From: Ilex aquifolium
Lineage: Eukaryota; Streptophyta; Magnoliopsida; Aquifoliales; Aquifoliaceae
DNA length: 64,000 nt
Reading direction: 5' to 3'
Assembly: GCA_951799425.1 (NCBI GenBank)
Contig: OX637398.1
Span: 2,604,001-2,668,000 of the forward strand
The notes beneath the pieces are model-generated. The model was not told the origin of the DNA. It did not search any database and worked only from the letters and a program-made list of their open reading frames with translations. Shown piece by piece: positions 44,508 to 56,473 of the stretch (position 1 is the stretch's first letter; the number at the start of each line of letters is the position of its first letter). Position numbers and translations under genes: made by a program.

Positions 44508-45214
44508 TATATATATAGAGAGAGAGAGAGAGAGAAAAGAGATGAGATAATGTGTGTTTAAAACGTCTAAAAGATAGGAGAGAAAGAAAGTTATATGAGA
44601 GATAAGAGTGTTACAATTAAGTTTAATTATGATCGTTGGATCAAAAACCTGAAAATAATCTGAGCCGCGAAAAACTCAAAACAAACCAAGCTAGCTACTT
44701 TATTATATAGATATTCATATATAGAATAGGACTATTTATTTTTTTTCTCTAATATATATATAATAATATTAAACACAAAAAATAATAACATTCAAACACA
44801 AAAAATAGTAACATTCAAACACAAAAAAATAGTAACATGGAATAATAATATTTAAAAAAATAACAATAGTAATATAGTGAATAAAAAAAAGTAACATTCA
44901 ATATTAACAGTAACATGCTCATCAAAAAAATAATAACATACTCAATAAAAAATATTAATATGAAAAAAATTAGTAACATGCACAACATTAGTAACATGGA
45001 AAATTAAATAAAATTGGGGGTCAAACTAGTAAATGCGATATTTATTTACAGACAAAGAGGCACCAATTTCAATTGATTTAATTGTTTGATGCTATTGTGT
45101 GTTCAATTTGAATCCGAATAATGCATGAATGTTCTTCTCGTGATCCGGACAATCCATCGAAATTGGTGAGTCAATGACGAAGTCCAAAAAAAACTAGAGA
45201 GATTGAAGAGTAAT

Positions 45215-45256
<42 letters not shown>

Positions 45257-46340
45257 CACGATTTGAAATATTTGTTGACTGAATTCAATGAGTGCTTGGC
45301 AGAAAAGGAAAAAAAAAAAGGAAAGGAAAATTACCCATGTTCTTGGGCGATGGTGGCTATGTTGCTTTGGAGGGATTTAAGCACTGTCGTTGTGAACATA
45401 ACATTTCGATGGCGATGAATTAAAGGTTTTTGAGTTGGGTTTTTGTTAGAAAAAAAATGGTTATGAAAAATAAATTAAAATGAGAATTATACATCGAAAT
45501 TAGTGGGACTATGATTTAATTATTTGTTCAAAACTATTAATATTTGATCGAGAAATTATGTTTAAAAAATTACCAATTTATATTGATATAATAGACTGAA
45601 TTTTAGATTTAAAATTAGATAAAAAATAAATCAAATTGGAGTATTGGACCAAAGTAAACAACAAAGCCTTGGCAAGTAGGCCCAAGGATTTGGTGGCCAT
45701 GCCTTGGTGCCTTGCTTTGCTTGCTAGGCCTTAGCTCCTTGGCAAGTGGGGCCCAATGCTTTGGCCTCTTGGTTTGGCTCGCCTCGCCTCGCGGTTTGCC
45801 GCTTTCGCTTTTCAGTGTGTAGGCGCTTATCTCCTAGCTCCTAGCTCCTAGCTCCTAGGTGTCCTAGGTATTCTCTCCTTGGCGCCCTCGTCCTCATTTG
45901 GCGCGTAGCGTTGTCGCTTTCCTGGTTTTGATATGTTTGTCATATTTTGAAACTCGCGCCATGTTCGCCGTAGAGTGTCTTTTTCTTGAAGCGGTACTGG
46001 TTGCCTCCCTTAGATATGAATAGAGACGTCTCATGGTTGTTCAGTTAACACGGCACCAGTAAGTCAATAAAAGGGTGACCCTTACTGTCATTTGGAGTAT
46101 ACCAAAATTCAGGAATAATTTTGACTTTCATATTTCTCTCTTTCTGCATATTTTCTATTGCATTCTATCGTCTACGATTCAAGTACAAGACATCAAGTTG
46201 TGTTTACTAATTCTTGCAAATTGTAGTGCTACTTCTTCAAGAATGAAAAGTTCATTCTATCTTAGGAGACAGTTGCTCATCAACCTTGAACACCGAGAGG
46301 GAGCAAATCCATCTTAAGAAAACTGTGGATACAGGGCATG
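44508..46340. other. Gene-free stretch with simple repeats
   Basis: It contains GA runs (44517-44534; 45218-45252) and about three units of an AACATTCAAACACAAAAAATA repeat (44760-44835). A CCTTGGC-rich GC-rich patch lies at 45660-45910, with a tandem TAGCTCC unit at about 45835-45858. No credible gene. Confidence 0.55.
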
Positions 46341-46376
46341 GATTATTTTGGTTTTTCTGATTTTCTTATTTAAAAC

Positions 46377-46608
46377 TGGAACTGCTGATGATGCTGCTAT
46401 GTTGCAGAAAGCTATGACTGTGAAGAGGTTCCCATCTACATCCGTGTTTCTTCATGTCTTTGAAGCATATTTTAGGGCTGGAAGGTATAATGAAGCACAA
46501 GATTTCCTCTTAAAATGCCTGAGATACATCTTTAACCATGCTGATGTTTTGAATCTCTGCTGTTCCATGAAATTTTCTACAGCTGCTGCCACTGTTGTGG
46601 CTGCTTAG
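46377..46608 (+). pseudogene. PPR-like C-terminal fragment
   Basis: The plus strand encodes TGTADDAAMLQKAMTVKRFP, then STSVFLHVFEAYFRAGRYNE, then AQDFLLKCLRYI, and an Ala-rich end before TAG. The FEAYFRAGR..EAQDFL pattern resembles a C-terminal pentatricopeptide repeat unit. Upstream frame is closed, and no other repeats are nearby. It is probably the last piece of a broken or retroposed PPR gene. A poly-C duplication follows 70 bp downstream. Confidence 0.45.
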
Positions 46609-46668
46609 ATTTCCGGATGGCATCTTTTATTGTATTTTGTGATGATAAAATGTAGGGCATTTTTCTTT

Positions 46669-46674
46669 AACAAT

Positions 46675-46705
<31 letters not shown>

Positions 46706-47072
46706 CCCTTATGATTGATTGAGCATAATCCACTCATGTTTTATAAGAATAAAACCCTAAGTTTTGAATTTCTATGGATTCTTCTAACAAAAACAATGGT
46801 AGTTGTCTATGATGTTCCGGAAAGTCAGTTGTCTATGATGTTACAGTTGCTTAACGGTCGATTTTGATAGGATTCTTCTAACAATATTCACTCCCCCCCC
46901 CCCCCCCTTATGATTGATTGAGCATAATCCACTCATGTTTTATAAGAATAAAACCCTAAGTTTTGAATTTCTATGGATTCTTCTAACAAAAACAATGGTA
47001 GTTGTCTATGATGTTCCGGAAAGTCAGTTGTCTATGATGTTACAGTTGCTTAACGGTCGATTTTGATAGGAT
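46669..47072. repeat. Direct duplication of about 200 bp, each copy with a poly-C run
   Basis: Unit 1 (46669-46879) and unit 2 (46880-47072) both start AACAATATTCACT, then a C-homopolymer (27 C at 46682-46708; 15 C at 46893-46907), then TTATGATTGATTGAGCATAA. Apart from the C-run length they read as essentially identical, so the duplication is recent or is an assembly product. Inside each unit GTTGTCTATGATGTT also occurs twice. Confidence 0.9.
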
Positions 47073-47074
47073 CA

Positions 47075-47928
47075 AATAACTCACGAATGGTTTTCTATTC
47101 TTGTATCTTAGCTTTGAAATTTGCATTTTGGCAGTAAAAAGAATTTTTATAAAACTCATCAATCCTTGCATCTCCCGAACTCAATGTTGCTATTTATCAA
47201 AAAAAAAAAATAACTCAATGTTGCTGTGAAGATGTGAAAACTGTGCTGCACCCTCTTTTCTGCACGTAGCACATTTCCAGAGATTTGTTGTCCTTCGGAG
47301 TGGAAACCAATATAACCTGAAAACCATGTACATTTTCTTCAATATATTTCATGTTTGTCAAATCTAGGTTTGATCATCATAAAGCTCCAGGACAGAGGTT
47401 TTCAAGTGAACTTGCCCTTAAACCTAGGTTTTATTGACAACTATTCAAGAATTTCTGTAGAGAATATTAGTATAATCTCATGAATCCTCGTTATCTACCG
47501 TGGATGGCATCTCTCTTCGAAATCTTCTTGTTAAGCCAAAACAGTGGGAAATTTCTATTTGTTTTTGCTGGCTGAAAGAAAGAGGTTGAGCTTGAAGGCA
47601 TCTTATTTGTTGATATAATTTTGGATGAGAATTACTGAAGAATTTTGGATTTGGGTTTAGGAAGAACAAAAGATAGACACATGTTAAATATTACATATAC
47701 GGATGCGAGGAAGGGTTGGATGGTTGTTCAGAGAATCTAGCATTGATATTACTTGAAATTGTGTGTACAATTTAGTTGAAAAGATTTTCTCGAAGGTTTG
47801 AAAGGTGATTGAGTTATACATTTTGCGAATGATGATTCAAATACTTTGTGGACGTAATGTATTTTTCGATAAGTAATATTATTCTTACAATATTTCTTAT
47901 CAAGTTTTACAACTTACGTAGGGGTGAC
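47075..47928. other. Gene-free stretch
   Basis: No supported gene. A 63-codon minus-strand frame at 47478-47669 (starting MFFLNPNPKFF) resembles nothing I know. Confidence 0.5.
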
Positions 47929-50089
47929 AATTTTTGACACAATTCGAAATCGATACGAAATTAGTGGGTTAGGGTTGGCCATTTCTAGATACAAACTTGT
48001 ATATGATACGATCCGTTAATACGAAATTAGAGTTATTGGTCAAAAAGTACACAGTTTTTAATGTTAGGTCAATAAGTTCTTATTTTTAGAATTTAATTGT
48101 GTCCAAGTACATAATTTAACTTTTTATTATTTCTTTTGATATATTTGTCCTCCCTTAAATTTGCATATTTCTTTTGACATTTAAGTTAATTTTTGATTTT
48201 GTTTTATTGTATTAAAGATTTCCTAATATAATGAAAAAATTATATTATCACAAAATTTGCATCTAACGTTGATTGTGTATATCTTAATCATTTTAAATTT
48301 TAAATTTTTTTGTCATCTTTATCACTAAACATATCTCGCTTGTCATTAATATATATATAGAAACACACACACATATAATATTACGAAAATCACACTATGA
48401 AGTCTAGTTTTTATTACTCCTACACTGTATTGATATATTTTAAAATTATGTAATTCTTAAACTCTAATTTTTATTACTCGTACATTGTTTTGATACACTA
48501 TGGTAATATACTTTAATTTCAGATAAGCCCTTTAAATTATATCAATATAGTGTAGAAGTAATAGAAATTAAGTTTCATAGTGTAACTTCGTAGTATTATA
48601 TGTGTATGTGTGTTTGTGTGTATATATATATGTAACTAATTTTTTTTAATTTTAGTACTTTCTAAAATAAGATAATTAAAATTTCTTAATTTTAGTTGTC
48701 AAATTTCAAAAATTTCCAAAAATTTTGAAACATATCCCTAAAAAAAGGAGATGATTTATTATGGGTTTTAATTTTCCTAAATATTGGGTTTTTGTTTTAT
48801 TAGAACTCCTTTCTCTCTCTCTCTCATATATATATATATAATATGGAGATAATTAAATGTGGGGTTAGTTTCTAAAATCATTTTTAGAAAACTTATTTAC
48901 AATAAAAAGGTATTCAAATCTTTCTAGGACTTAAGTGGATTTTTTTATAACACATCTTTTTTTATGTACTTTTTGACAATTAAGTCCAATTTTATGTACT
49001 GACTTTCAAAGGACCCAATAATAAATGGGTTGAATTAGTGTCAAACATCAACAATACAAAATTGACACGATTAAAACGTTTAAATAGTATTATAAACATA
49101 AAATATCATTTTTATTATATTTTATCAAGTAGTGATTTAATTCTTGTACCAAAAAAAGAGATATTTTTACTCATTTTTATTAAGTTAATTTTTAATTTAT
49201 AAAAAAAATATGAGCGTAAGTTTGATGTGATAATGAAATTTTAGAGACAAAATTGAGCATTAAATTTTTTATTCACAAGTTATATTGGTTAATACGAACA
49301 CGACATAAAAATAAATAAGTCGACAAGACACAACACAATTAGTTAAACGGGTTTGGTTAGAGTTAACTTGTACTTGACACGAACTAGGGGTGTAACTCGG
49401 GCGGGTTAGGCGGGTTGAGAGGTCAACATTAGCCCAACCATATGTATATAATCTTCAACCATAATCCTAATCCTAACTCTAACTCTATCTCAATCCGAGA
49501 TACTCAACCCGAGTACTGTCCGAGTTTAATTCGGGCAGGCTCGGGTTGAATTCGGGTTACTTAATTCGGGTTGAGAGAGTTACTTAATTCGAGTTGATTT
49601 TTTGAAGTATGAATCTAATTTTTTCAAGTGATCTGAGATGAAGGGCAAGGCACAGATGAAGAGAGAGGGAGGAGTGACGAGTGAAAGAGGGAGGAGTGAC
49701 GAGTAAGAGAGGGATCTGAGAGTGATGGAAGCGCAGGGGTGAAGACTTGAAGTGAAGTGAAAGTCTGGACTCTAAAGAGTGAAGATAAATACTAACCCTA
49801 GTTAAATATATTTATATATTTTTCTGTATATTCTGGTTCAACCCGAATTTAATATTCAAGTTGAACCCGACAACCCGAGGCCTCAACTCGAGGCTTGCCC
49901 AAATTCAATTCGGGTTGGAGTTTTTTTGTCCAGACCCAACCCAAGTATTAAAAATTCTAACTCAAGCCCTGTTTTTTTCGGATTGGGCTATCGTTAAATT
50001 CGGGTTGGCCCACCCAAGTTGCACCCCTAACACGAACCCGAAATGACACAACTTGAACACAACCCGACTCGATACGATTGTCACCCTTA
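47929..50089. mobile_element. hAT-like element (TAGGGGTGACAAT ends) hosting a nested element
   Basis: The left end reads TAGGGGTGACAATTTTTGAC. The right end in reverse complement reads TAAGGGTGACAATCGTATCG. About 2.16 kb including a nested 645-bp element at 49385-50029. The arms carry CACGAAC/ACCCG-type words typical of this non-autonomous type. No target duplication survives and no transposase is present. Confidence 0.6.
49385..50029. mobile_element. Nested hAT-like element, 8-bp TSD ACACGAAC
   Basis: A 645-bp element. The left end is TAGGGGTGTAACTCGGGC, and the right end in reverse complement is TAGGGGTGCAACTTGGGTG. Perfect 8-bp repeats ACACGAAC lie at 49377-49384 and 50030-50037. The interior is rich in CGGGTTG/CAACCCG words. 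The 8-bp duplication and TAGGGGTG ends indicate hAT. It sits inside the arm of the element 47929-50089. The frame 49861-50046 is not a gene. Confidence 0.88.
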
Positions 50090-50131
50090 ATCTCAAGTGA
50101 TGTGGTATAATCTTCATCTTTGAATATTAAT

Positions 50132-50843
50132 TAGGGATGACACTAGACAAGGTAAAAATAGGTATTCGTCTAAACCCGCATCATTTGGACCGGGGATGAA
50201 CCATTCGTATTGAATGGTGGACGTATACAGGGATACCAGTATAAACCCGTGCGGGAATGAAGACGGGGATGGACTAACACTTACCCCCGCTCCGCCCCAC
50301 TTTACTCGTTATTATTATTATTATTATACATACATACATACATATTGTTGTGAATGCAAATCTACATATTATTAAATGATTTTTTCTTTTAGAAATTGTT
50401 TTGTTTTTTTATTTTTTTTTAAATATTTTTAGCTTGTAAAACTGTAGATCTTTGTATTTTTATGTTGGACTATATTATGTTACATTGTGTTGTGTTGCAT
50501 GATATTGTATTAGATTTACATGTGTGACAACTTTTTAATTATATTATATTAGATTACTAGTTATTTCTCGTACATGAAGACACGGAGTAATAAAAAAAAG
50601 GTCAACATATTTGTATTCACACCTAAAATCAAATTGTAAACATAGAGGAGAGATACAAAAATTTAAGCACCGATTGTAGTGGGGGTGAGCGGTGGTAGTG
50701 GTGGTGGGGCGACAGTGGTAATGGTGGGAGACGATGATAGTTGTGGTGAGTAAAGCGATGACCGTGGTTGTGGTAGTAGTCGTGGGTGACAATGGTGATG
50801 GTGGTGATTGGTTTTGAGTGACGATGATGATGGTCGTGGTGGG

Positions 50844-50874
<31 letters not shown>

Positions 50875-51706
50875 ATGATGGTAATGGCGTGGTGACGGTG
50901 GGTAATGGCAGTGGTGGCGACAGTGATGGTGGTGGTGGCGGTGGCGGTGGCGATGGTGGTAGGGGTGATGGCGGTGGGGGTGGTGGGGGTGGGGGTGGAG
51001 GTGGAGGTGGAGGTGGTGGTGGGGGTGGGGGTGGGGGTGGGGGTGGTGGTGATGAGGGTGGTGGTGGCAGAGGCAGTGGTGGTGGCGGTGGTGGTGGTAA
51101 AGGTAGTGATGAGGCAGTTCCAAACATTATTTTTTTTTAAAATACTTATGAGAAATAATTTTTAAAAGCACTTTTAAAAAGTCACTCCAAACACACTATT
51201 AAGAGCCTATTTTTCCTATTAAATATAGGGTGTTAATATTAGCCATTAGATTAACTTTAAAGTAAAATTTAAAGTGATCTCAACCGTGAATAGCAAAAGT
51301 CATTTGATTTATTTTTTAAATTTGAATTGTATTATACTTTATTATATAGATGTTGTAGACAAGGTTTTAATTGGATTATGTTGTATATGAAAAGCGATTA
51401 ATTATATTATGATATTTTATAATTATGTTGGATAATTTAGAATATTAGATTTATTTAGAATTTTAGATTATGTTGGCTTGGGCTTGGACGTGTAAGGTGG
51501 ACGGGGGCGGGGGTGAGGGCGAGGGCAAGGGTGAAGGTAAGGGACAGGGCTGGGGCAGGGATTACAAATTTGCCCGCGGACGGGGATGGGAATGAAAACT
51601 ATACCCATTAACGGAGGTGGACTAAGGGATGAACGAAATTTTTTTAAGCACCTACGGGGATGGAGACTATACCCCCAGCCCCTGGTTCGGTCCACTGTCA
51701 TCCCTA
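50132..51706. mobile_element. hAT-like element, 8-bp TSD ATATTAAT, split by a Helitron
   Basis: The ends are TAGGGATGACAC on the left and TAGGGATGACAG from the right in reverse complement. Perfect 8-bp duplications ATATTAAT lie at 50124-50131 and 51707-51714. The body has GGGGATGG/CCATCCCC-rich arms. A 794-bp Helitron (50557-51350) sits within it, so the original element was about 781 bp. No transposase. Confidence 0.88.
50557..51350 (-). mobile_element. Small Helitron nested in a hAT-like element, with GGTGGC minisatellite
   Basis: On the minus strand it starts TCTATATAATAAAGTATAA (51350) and ends near ACGAGAAATAACTAG (50557). The flanks are A (50556) and T (51351). The 3' end resembles those at 4456 and 35978. 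The middle (about 50680-51110) is a GGT/GGC/GAT trinucleotide-rich minisatellite. The long Pro-, His- and Gly-rich frames over it are low-complexity artefacts. Confidence 0.68.
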
Positions 51707-51714
51707 ATATTAAT

Positions 51715-52666
51715 GAAATCCACTTATTTAATAGTGAAAACTAAGAAGCCCAAAAACATAATATGTTTGCTTCTCTTTCTAATCTAAGGGACCCCTCCAA
51801 CCAATTCCACCGATTCATCCATTGATAATTCTATGTACACCAAATTTGTGCCCTAAAATTTACACCAAATCAATTGTAGTCGTTAGATCACTAATGAGAC
51901 TTACTGATCCAACGGTTGCAAGTGATTTAGTACAAGTTTTGGTGCATATTTTTTGTCTGAACATTTTTATAGAAAATATTTTGTTTGTCTTTGAGAAAAA
52001 AATGAAGTGATACTTATCGATAATGATATGAGTGATAGAGATAGATGAAATATAACTTTGAATGAGATGAATAAACAATGAAATAATGTTGAGTTGATTT
52101 GACTCATTTGTGATGCTTTGTTAATGAAATGGAAGTGTTTTGGCATGTTATCAATTTTTAGGGGAGGTACAGTTGAAGGCAAGGTGGAGGAATTGGAAAC
52201 TTGAGCAGAAAAGAACACGTTTAGTGGGCCCTGGACTTGGATTAGCCCATATACGTCAGAGAAATTCACACTCAGTTAATGAAATGGAAGTGTTTGGGCA
52301 TGTTATCAATTTTTAGGGGAGGCTAGTGTGGTAAAGAGGTGTTTACTGAAGGCAAGGTGGATAGGAATTGGAAACTTGAGCGGAAAGAACACGTTTCGTG
52401 GGCCCTGGGCTTGGATTAATCCATATACGTCAGAGAAATTCACACTCATTGCCCTTTTTCCCTTCTTGCCTGGCTGCTTCATTCAAGCAATGTTGATCTT
52501 CAAAATAGCAAATTATTGAAATGCCCTTTTATTACCAATTTGGTGACAGTAACCATGCAAAAGGGGAAAAAAAAAACAGATGCTAAATGTTCAAATATCA
52601 ATTATAGGTCCCGACAATTTCGGTTTGCGGGTGAAATCTTGAATTCGAGATTTGCGTTGTACTCGA
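51715..52666. other. Intergenic stretch with a small MITE and a tandem duplication
   Basis: 51833-51953 is a MITE-like unit with inverted arms: ATGCACCAAAACTTGT from the right in reverse complement, against ATGTACACCAAATTTGTG on the left. 52121-52275 and 52276-52450 form a diverged tandem duplication starting TTAATGAAATGGAAGTGTTT and ending GTCAGAGAAATTCACACTCA. No gene. Confidence 0.7.
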
Positions 52667-53672
52667 TCTATACTATTAATAAAAGTACCTTAACATGAAA
52701 AACTTTTGAATCTCTATTTTACCCTTATAAATAATTGTAAAGACCACTCTATCCTTTCACAATTAAATATCTAAATTACTATTATATCCTTATGTATTTA
52801 AATCTTCAAATTATCTCTAACATGTCTTTTAATTATCTATTCATTATATATAAATATCAATTTTTATAAAAAAAATTGATCGACTATATTACCCTTAAAA
52901 AAATACGTATCATTACATTTTCAATAAAGTGTTCAAAAAACCTTCAAAAATTTCATTAATCAAATATTACTTTTCATATATGCAAATATAACATTATGCC
53001 TACATATGTGTAATTTTTTTCATCGAAAAGTTTAACTTTTTCATTTTTAAGATAAAAAATGATCATATATATAATTTTTTAAAATTATGCTACATCAGTA
53101 TAATTATTCAATAACAATAAACTTTATAAGTTGTATTAAAATTTTATGTGAAAATATATATTGTAGTGTATTTTTAAGTAAAACTTAAATTTTTTTAAAA
53201 AAATTAATATTGTAGAATTTGATTTTTTTTTTAGAATTTTTAAGTAAAACTTATAATTTTTAGATTTTTTATAGTAGTATATTAAATTTTATCCCAATTC
53301 ACCTAACAAATTCCTAGTTACAGTAAGGTTCTAATATGATTAGTATATTGACAATTACTTTTATTTTATTCAAGGAATTATAAATGAAATCCTAATAAAA
53401 TAAATTTCAAAAAAATTAAATTTCCCAAACATTGCTAAAAAATCAATCTCAATCACAAATTCTAAAAAAACATAATTTTAACTATTCCTCTCTTTTTTTT
53501 TATCTTTCCTTTCTTATAGTTAGAACAAATAATTTTGAGGACATATAAAGTTTTTATAATCCTATAATAGAATATGAACAGTAAAAATTAAATTTGGTAA
53601 ATTTGAAACAATATTTAATTCAAATACATATACTTAAACTATTCACGTGCAACGCACGTGGTGCATTGCTAG
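52667..53672 (+). mobile_element. Non-autonomous Helitron (1.0 kb)
   Basis: It starts TCTATACTATTAATAAAAGT after A (52666). It ends ATTCACGTGCAACGCACGTG (hairpin), then GTGCATTGCTAG before T (53673). Start, hairpin and CTAG end match a widespread dicot Helitron type. The body is AT-rich and non-coding. Its ends resemble the nested Helitron at 42192-44019. Confidence 0.85.
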
Positions 53673-53752
53673 TAGTATAAAAAAAGGCCGTGCACTTGCA
53701 TGATTACCAGTTACAAAAATCAGACTTTTTCGTAACATATCTTCTTGTTTAA

Positions 53753-54208
53753 TGGTCTGTTTAGTAGAGTGGATAAAATAATTGAAAGTAGGAGTGATAC
53801 ACTTTCCATTCTTCAAGGGAGAAATCATTCATTCTCTCTTTTGTATTTGGTAAGAGAGATGGAAAGTAGAAAAATTTGATTTTTTTTTTTATTAAAAAAA
53901 TATATAAATACATAGGTTAGCATTATATCTATATATGAAATTAATGTATACATAATATGTAATTGATAAATATAATATATGCATGTATCAAATGATTATA
54001 TATACAAACAACATATATTTCAACACATATAATTAATTTTTCATCCACTTTACATTTTAATTTTAGAGATTAATTTTGGTGAGTTAGAAGGAAAGTTAAT
54101 ACATATACTTTTCCATCATTCTTATTTTCATTCCTTACTAAACATGATATTTTGTCTATCCCTCCAACTTTTCATTCTTTCATTTTTTTCATTGTATCAA
54201 ATGAAACA
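53753..54208. mobile_element. MITE-like element (second copy of the 12.0-kb family)
   Basis: It starts TGGTCTGTTTAGTAGAGTGG and ends TATCAAATGAAACA. It follows 12041-12513 through most of its length, with shared ATACACTTTCCATTCTT- and CCTTACTAAACATGATATTT-type sequence. Non-coding. Confidence 0.6.
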
Positions 54209-54527
54209 TAAGAGGTAAGAAAATCAATTATCTTTGAGCTATTTCTTCTAAAAAAATTTCATTCTTCGGGGTCTAAATCATGCAAGCTTGGGATTATTCA
54301 ATTTATTAAAGGGTAAAATTGGCATGCTAAATAGGTGAAGAGACTTGCAAAGCAATCAATGCTTATGAGGATCAGCAAAGGATCACAGTGAAGCCACGAG
54401 CACGTATCCCTTTTTAAGTTCTGCTGCTACGGGAGGGTAAATCCGTAATTAAATAAGGCAATGCCTTAGTGCTCTAGTCCATGCAGTGTGGAAGAGTGTT
54501 TCCCAGCAATATATACAAAAAGAGCAA

Positions 54528-54687
54528 TACTATATATTCCAAATCTCTAATTCAAATTTTTATCTCAAATCAAATGTGATCATTGGATCAGTTGGTCTCA
54601 TTTAAAAAAGTTGATGGGACTCACTCATCCAATGGTCTCCCTTCATTTGAGATGAAAATTTAGGTTAGAAATTTGAGATACATAGTA
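54528..54687. mobile_element. MITE with inverted arms of about 58 bp
   Basis: The left arm TACTATATATTCCAAATCTC and the right arm (reverse complement TACTATGTATCTCAAATTTC) match over about 58 bp, up to the CATTGGA motif. The total is 160 bp. A TA dinucleotide at each end could be the target duplication. It lies just upstream of the GLUTAMINE DUMPER-like gene. Confidence 0.75.
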
Positions 54688-54780
54688 TTTCTCATACAAA
54701 AATAGCATATTCCTATACAAAGACACTTAACCTCATCTTTCAATTCATTGCACTGGAGAGAGAGAGAGATCTAAGATCAG

Positions 54781-55092
54781 ATGATGCCAACACACAACAC
54801 CACCACCACCGTTCATGGCGGTTTCCACCCACGGAAAGCACCCATTCCCTACCTCTTTGGTGGCTTAGGTTTAGTGTTAGGACTCATTGCATTAGCATTA
54901 CTTCTTCTAGCTTGTTCTTTGAGAAGTTCTTCTTCTGAGTCGTCCGGTGATGTTGAAGAAAAACAGACCAAGCCCGAGCACGTACTGCAGCCGGAAATGG
55001 AGCCGAAGATCGTTATCATGGCCGGAGATCTCAACCCTATGTACCTGGCAAAGCCTGTATTGCCTACTCGCCACAGTACTGAACAAGTCTAA
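54781..55092 (+). CDS. GLUTAMINE DUMPER (GDU)-like single-pass membrane protein
   Basis: A 103-residue protein. A short N-terminal tail (HGGFHPRKAPIPYLFGG) is followed by one transmembrane helix (about 28-46, GLVLGLIALALLLLACS). A Ser/Glu-rich cytosolic stretch and the diagnostic VIMAG motif (KIVIMAGDLNPMYLAKP, about 75-91) follow. GDU proteins are plant-specific regulators whose overexpression causes amino acid export, and VIMAG mediates contact with the LOG2 ubiquitin ligase (family knowledge). Intronless, as usual. Two Met codons start the frame, and I chose the first; the choice changes one residue. A GA-rich 5' leader (54754-54769) precedes it. It looks intact. Confidence 0.92.
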   Translation: MMPTHNTTTTVHGGFHPRKAPIPYLFGGLGLVLGLIALALLLLACSLRSSSSESSGDVEEKQTKPEHVLQPEMEPKIVIMAGDLNPMYLAKPVLPTRHSTEQV

Positions 55093-55905
55093 CATATATA
55101 TCTCCTGCTTCACGTATAATCTGATACAAAACTCCATCATATTTATGTTTGTCTTGGATACTTTTTTCTATCACTTCCTTATTTCCCTTCTTTTCAGTTT
55201 TATTTTAGGAAGTTTACAGGTTTTAGTTTTAGTTTGCCATAGAGGTGAATTTGAGATAAACCATATGGAGTTATCTTTGTGTTTGTCTAATGAATTTGGG
55301 TCACAGAAATAACAGTACTGATGGAAGACTCGTGCCATAGATTGCAAATAACTAAGATACAACATTCACATGATCTTAAGATATAACGGTGTGAAGCAGG
55401 AGTTTTGAAAATTAGAGGTTATGGCGCGTAACGGACGTTATGTAAAGCTAACACTCATTACGACGATCGCGTTATAGCAGTCGGAATGTTTTACATACCC
55501 GTAATGCCCATTACGGCACAATAACAACGTGTAACGGCCGTTATGGGATTTTTTAGACCCTAACAACCGTTATATAATTCACAGGGACATGGTGTAATTT
55601 TTATAGACCTCCCATAGAGGTGGGTTTGTTGGAGAAGACGAAGAACAACAACCATGTGAGGAGAGTAAGATTTTAGCATTTGTGATGAGTGGACAAGAGT
55701 TGGTGTGACAAATGATCTGATACGATAAGATATAAGTTAACAATAATACTATGGTTACCAAAATTTAACGTGGAAAGTACATGGGCCCACGTCTTTATCA
55801 AGCCCAATTCATTCCAAACAAAATAACACCATCAAAAACTTCCGTCAAAATGCGTTACAACCCATATCTCAATATCTGTGCAAGAGGAAGCATCCTCCAC
55901 TAGGC
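55093..55905. other. Gene-free stretch with CGTAACGG-type repeat
   Basis: It includes the 3' UTR of the GDU-like gene. At 55415-55575 words such as GTAACGGCCGTTATG, CGTAACGGACGTTATG and CATTACGGC recur in both orientations. This is a known style of plant DNA-transposon arm, but I see no boundaries. Confidence 0.45.
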
Positions 55906-56054
55906 AATGCTACATAAACTTAAAATGTACACTTAAAAATTAAATTTGATAATTCTAATTATTGATATTATTGTAGGTCCCAATATTTATTATGACTCAC
56001 TACTTATTTAATGATTGTGATTATCAAGTTTAATTTTTAAATTTATGTAACATT
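55906..56054. mobile_element. MITE, 149 bp
   Basis: Inverted arms: AATGCTACATAAACTTAAAA on the left, and AATGTTACATAAATTTAAAA from the right in reverse complement, continuing through ATTAAA(T/C)TTGATAAT. No clear target duplication. Non-coding. Confidence 0.75.
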
Positions 56055-56473
56055 ATTCACACTTTGACGGGTTAGTGTGAATGTCGAATACGAAGAAGCA
56101 GTGTTTGTCTCCATTTTAATGCTGTGGTCCTCCACTTTCGACATCCTTCTGAACTTTTGTTTTCTATTAGTTGTGATATTTTGGGTATGTTAAATAACAA
56201 TTGTTTGGGTTTTTAGGGTGTGGATTTCGACTATTTTTCTTGGATTTTTAACACACAAATTGGATTGTATATTTTAGTTGGATAGTAAATTGATATTCTT
56301 AGATTTATGCCAAGAAAAATGAAAATTGATTTTCTTCAATTTATATCAAGAAAAATTATTGGATTTACAAAAATTTTACATATGCCATTTCTAATTATTG
56401 TTTTGTTTGTATTTTATTTGGTCATTCACAAATTTTAAATTCAAAAATATCATATGCTCATTCGATAAAGGAA

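Noticed and set aside
50629-51140. Long His-, Pro- and Gly-rich open frames on both strands
   Set aside because: They run over a GGT/GGC/GAT minisatellite in a Helitron. All frames are open because stop codons cannot occur in such repeats.
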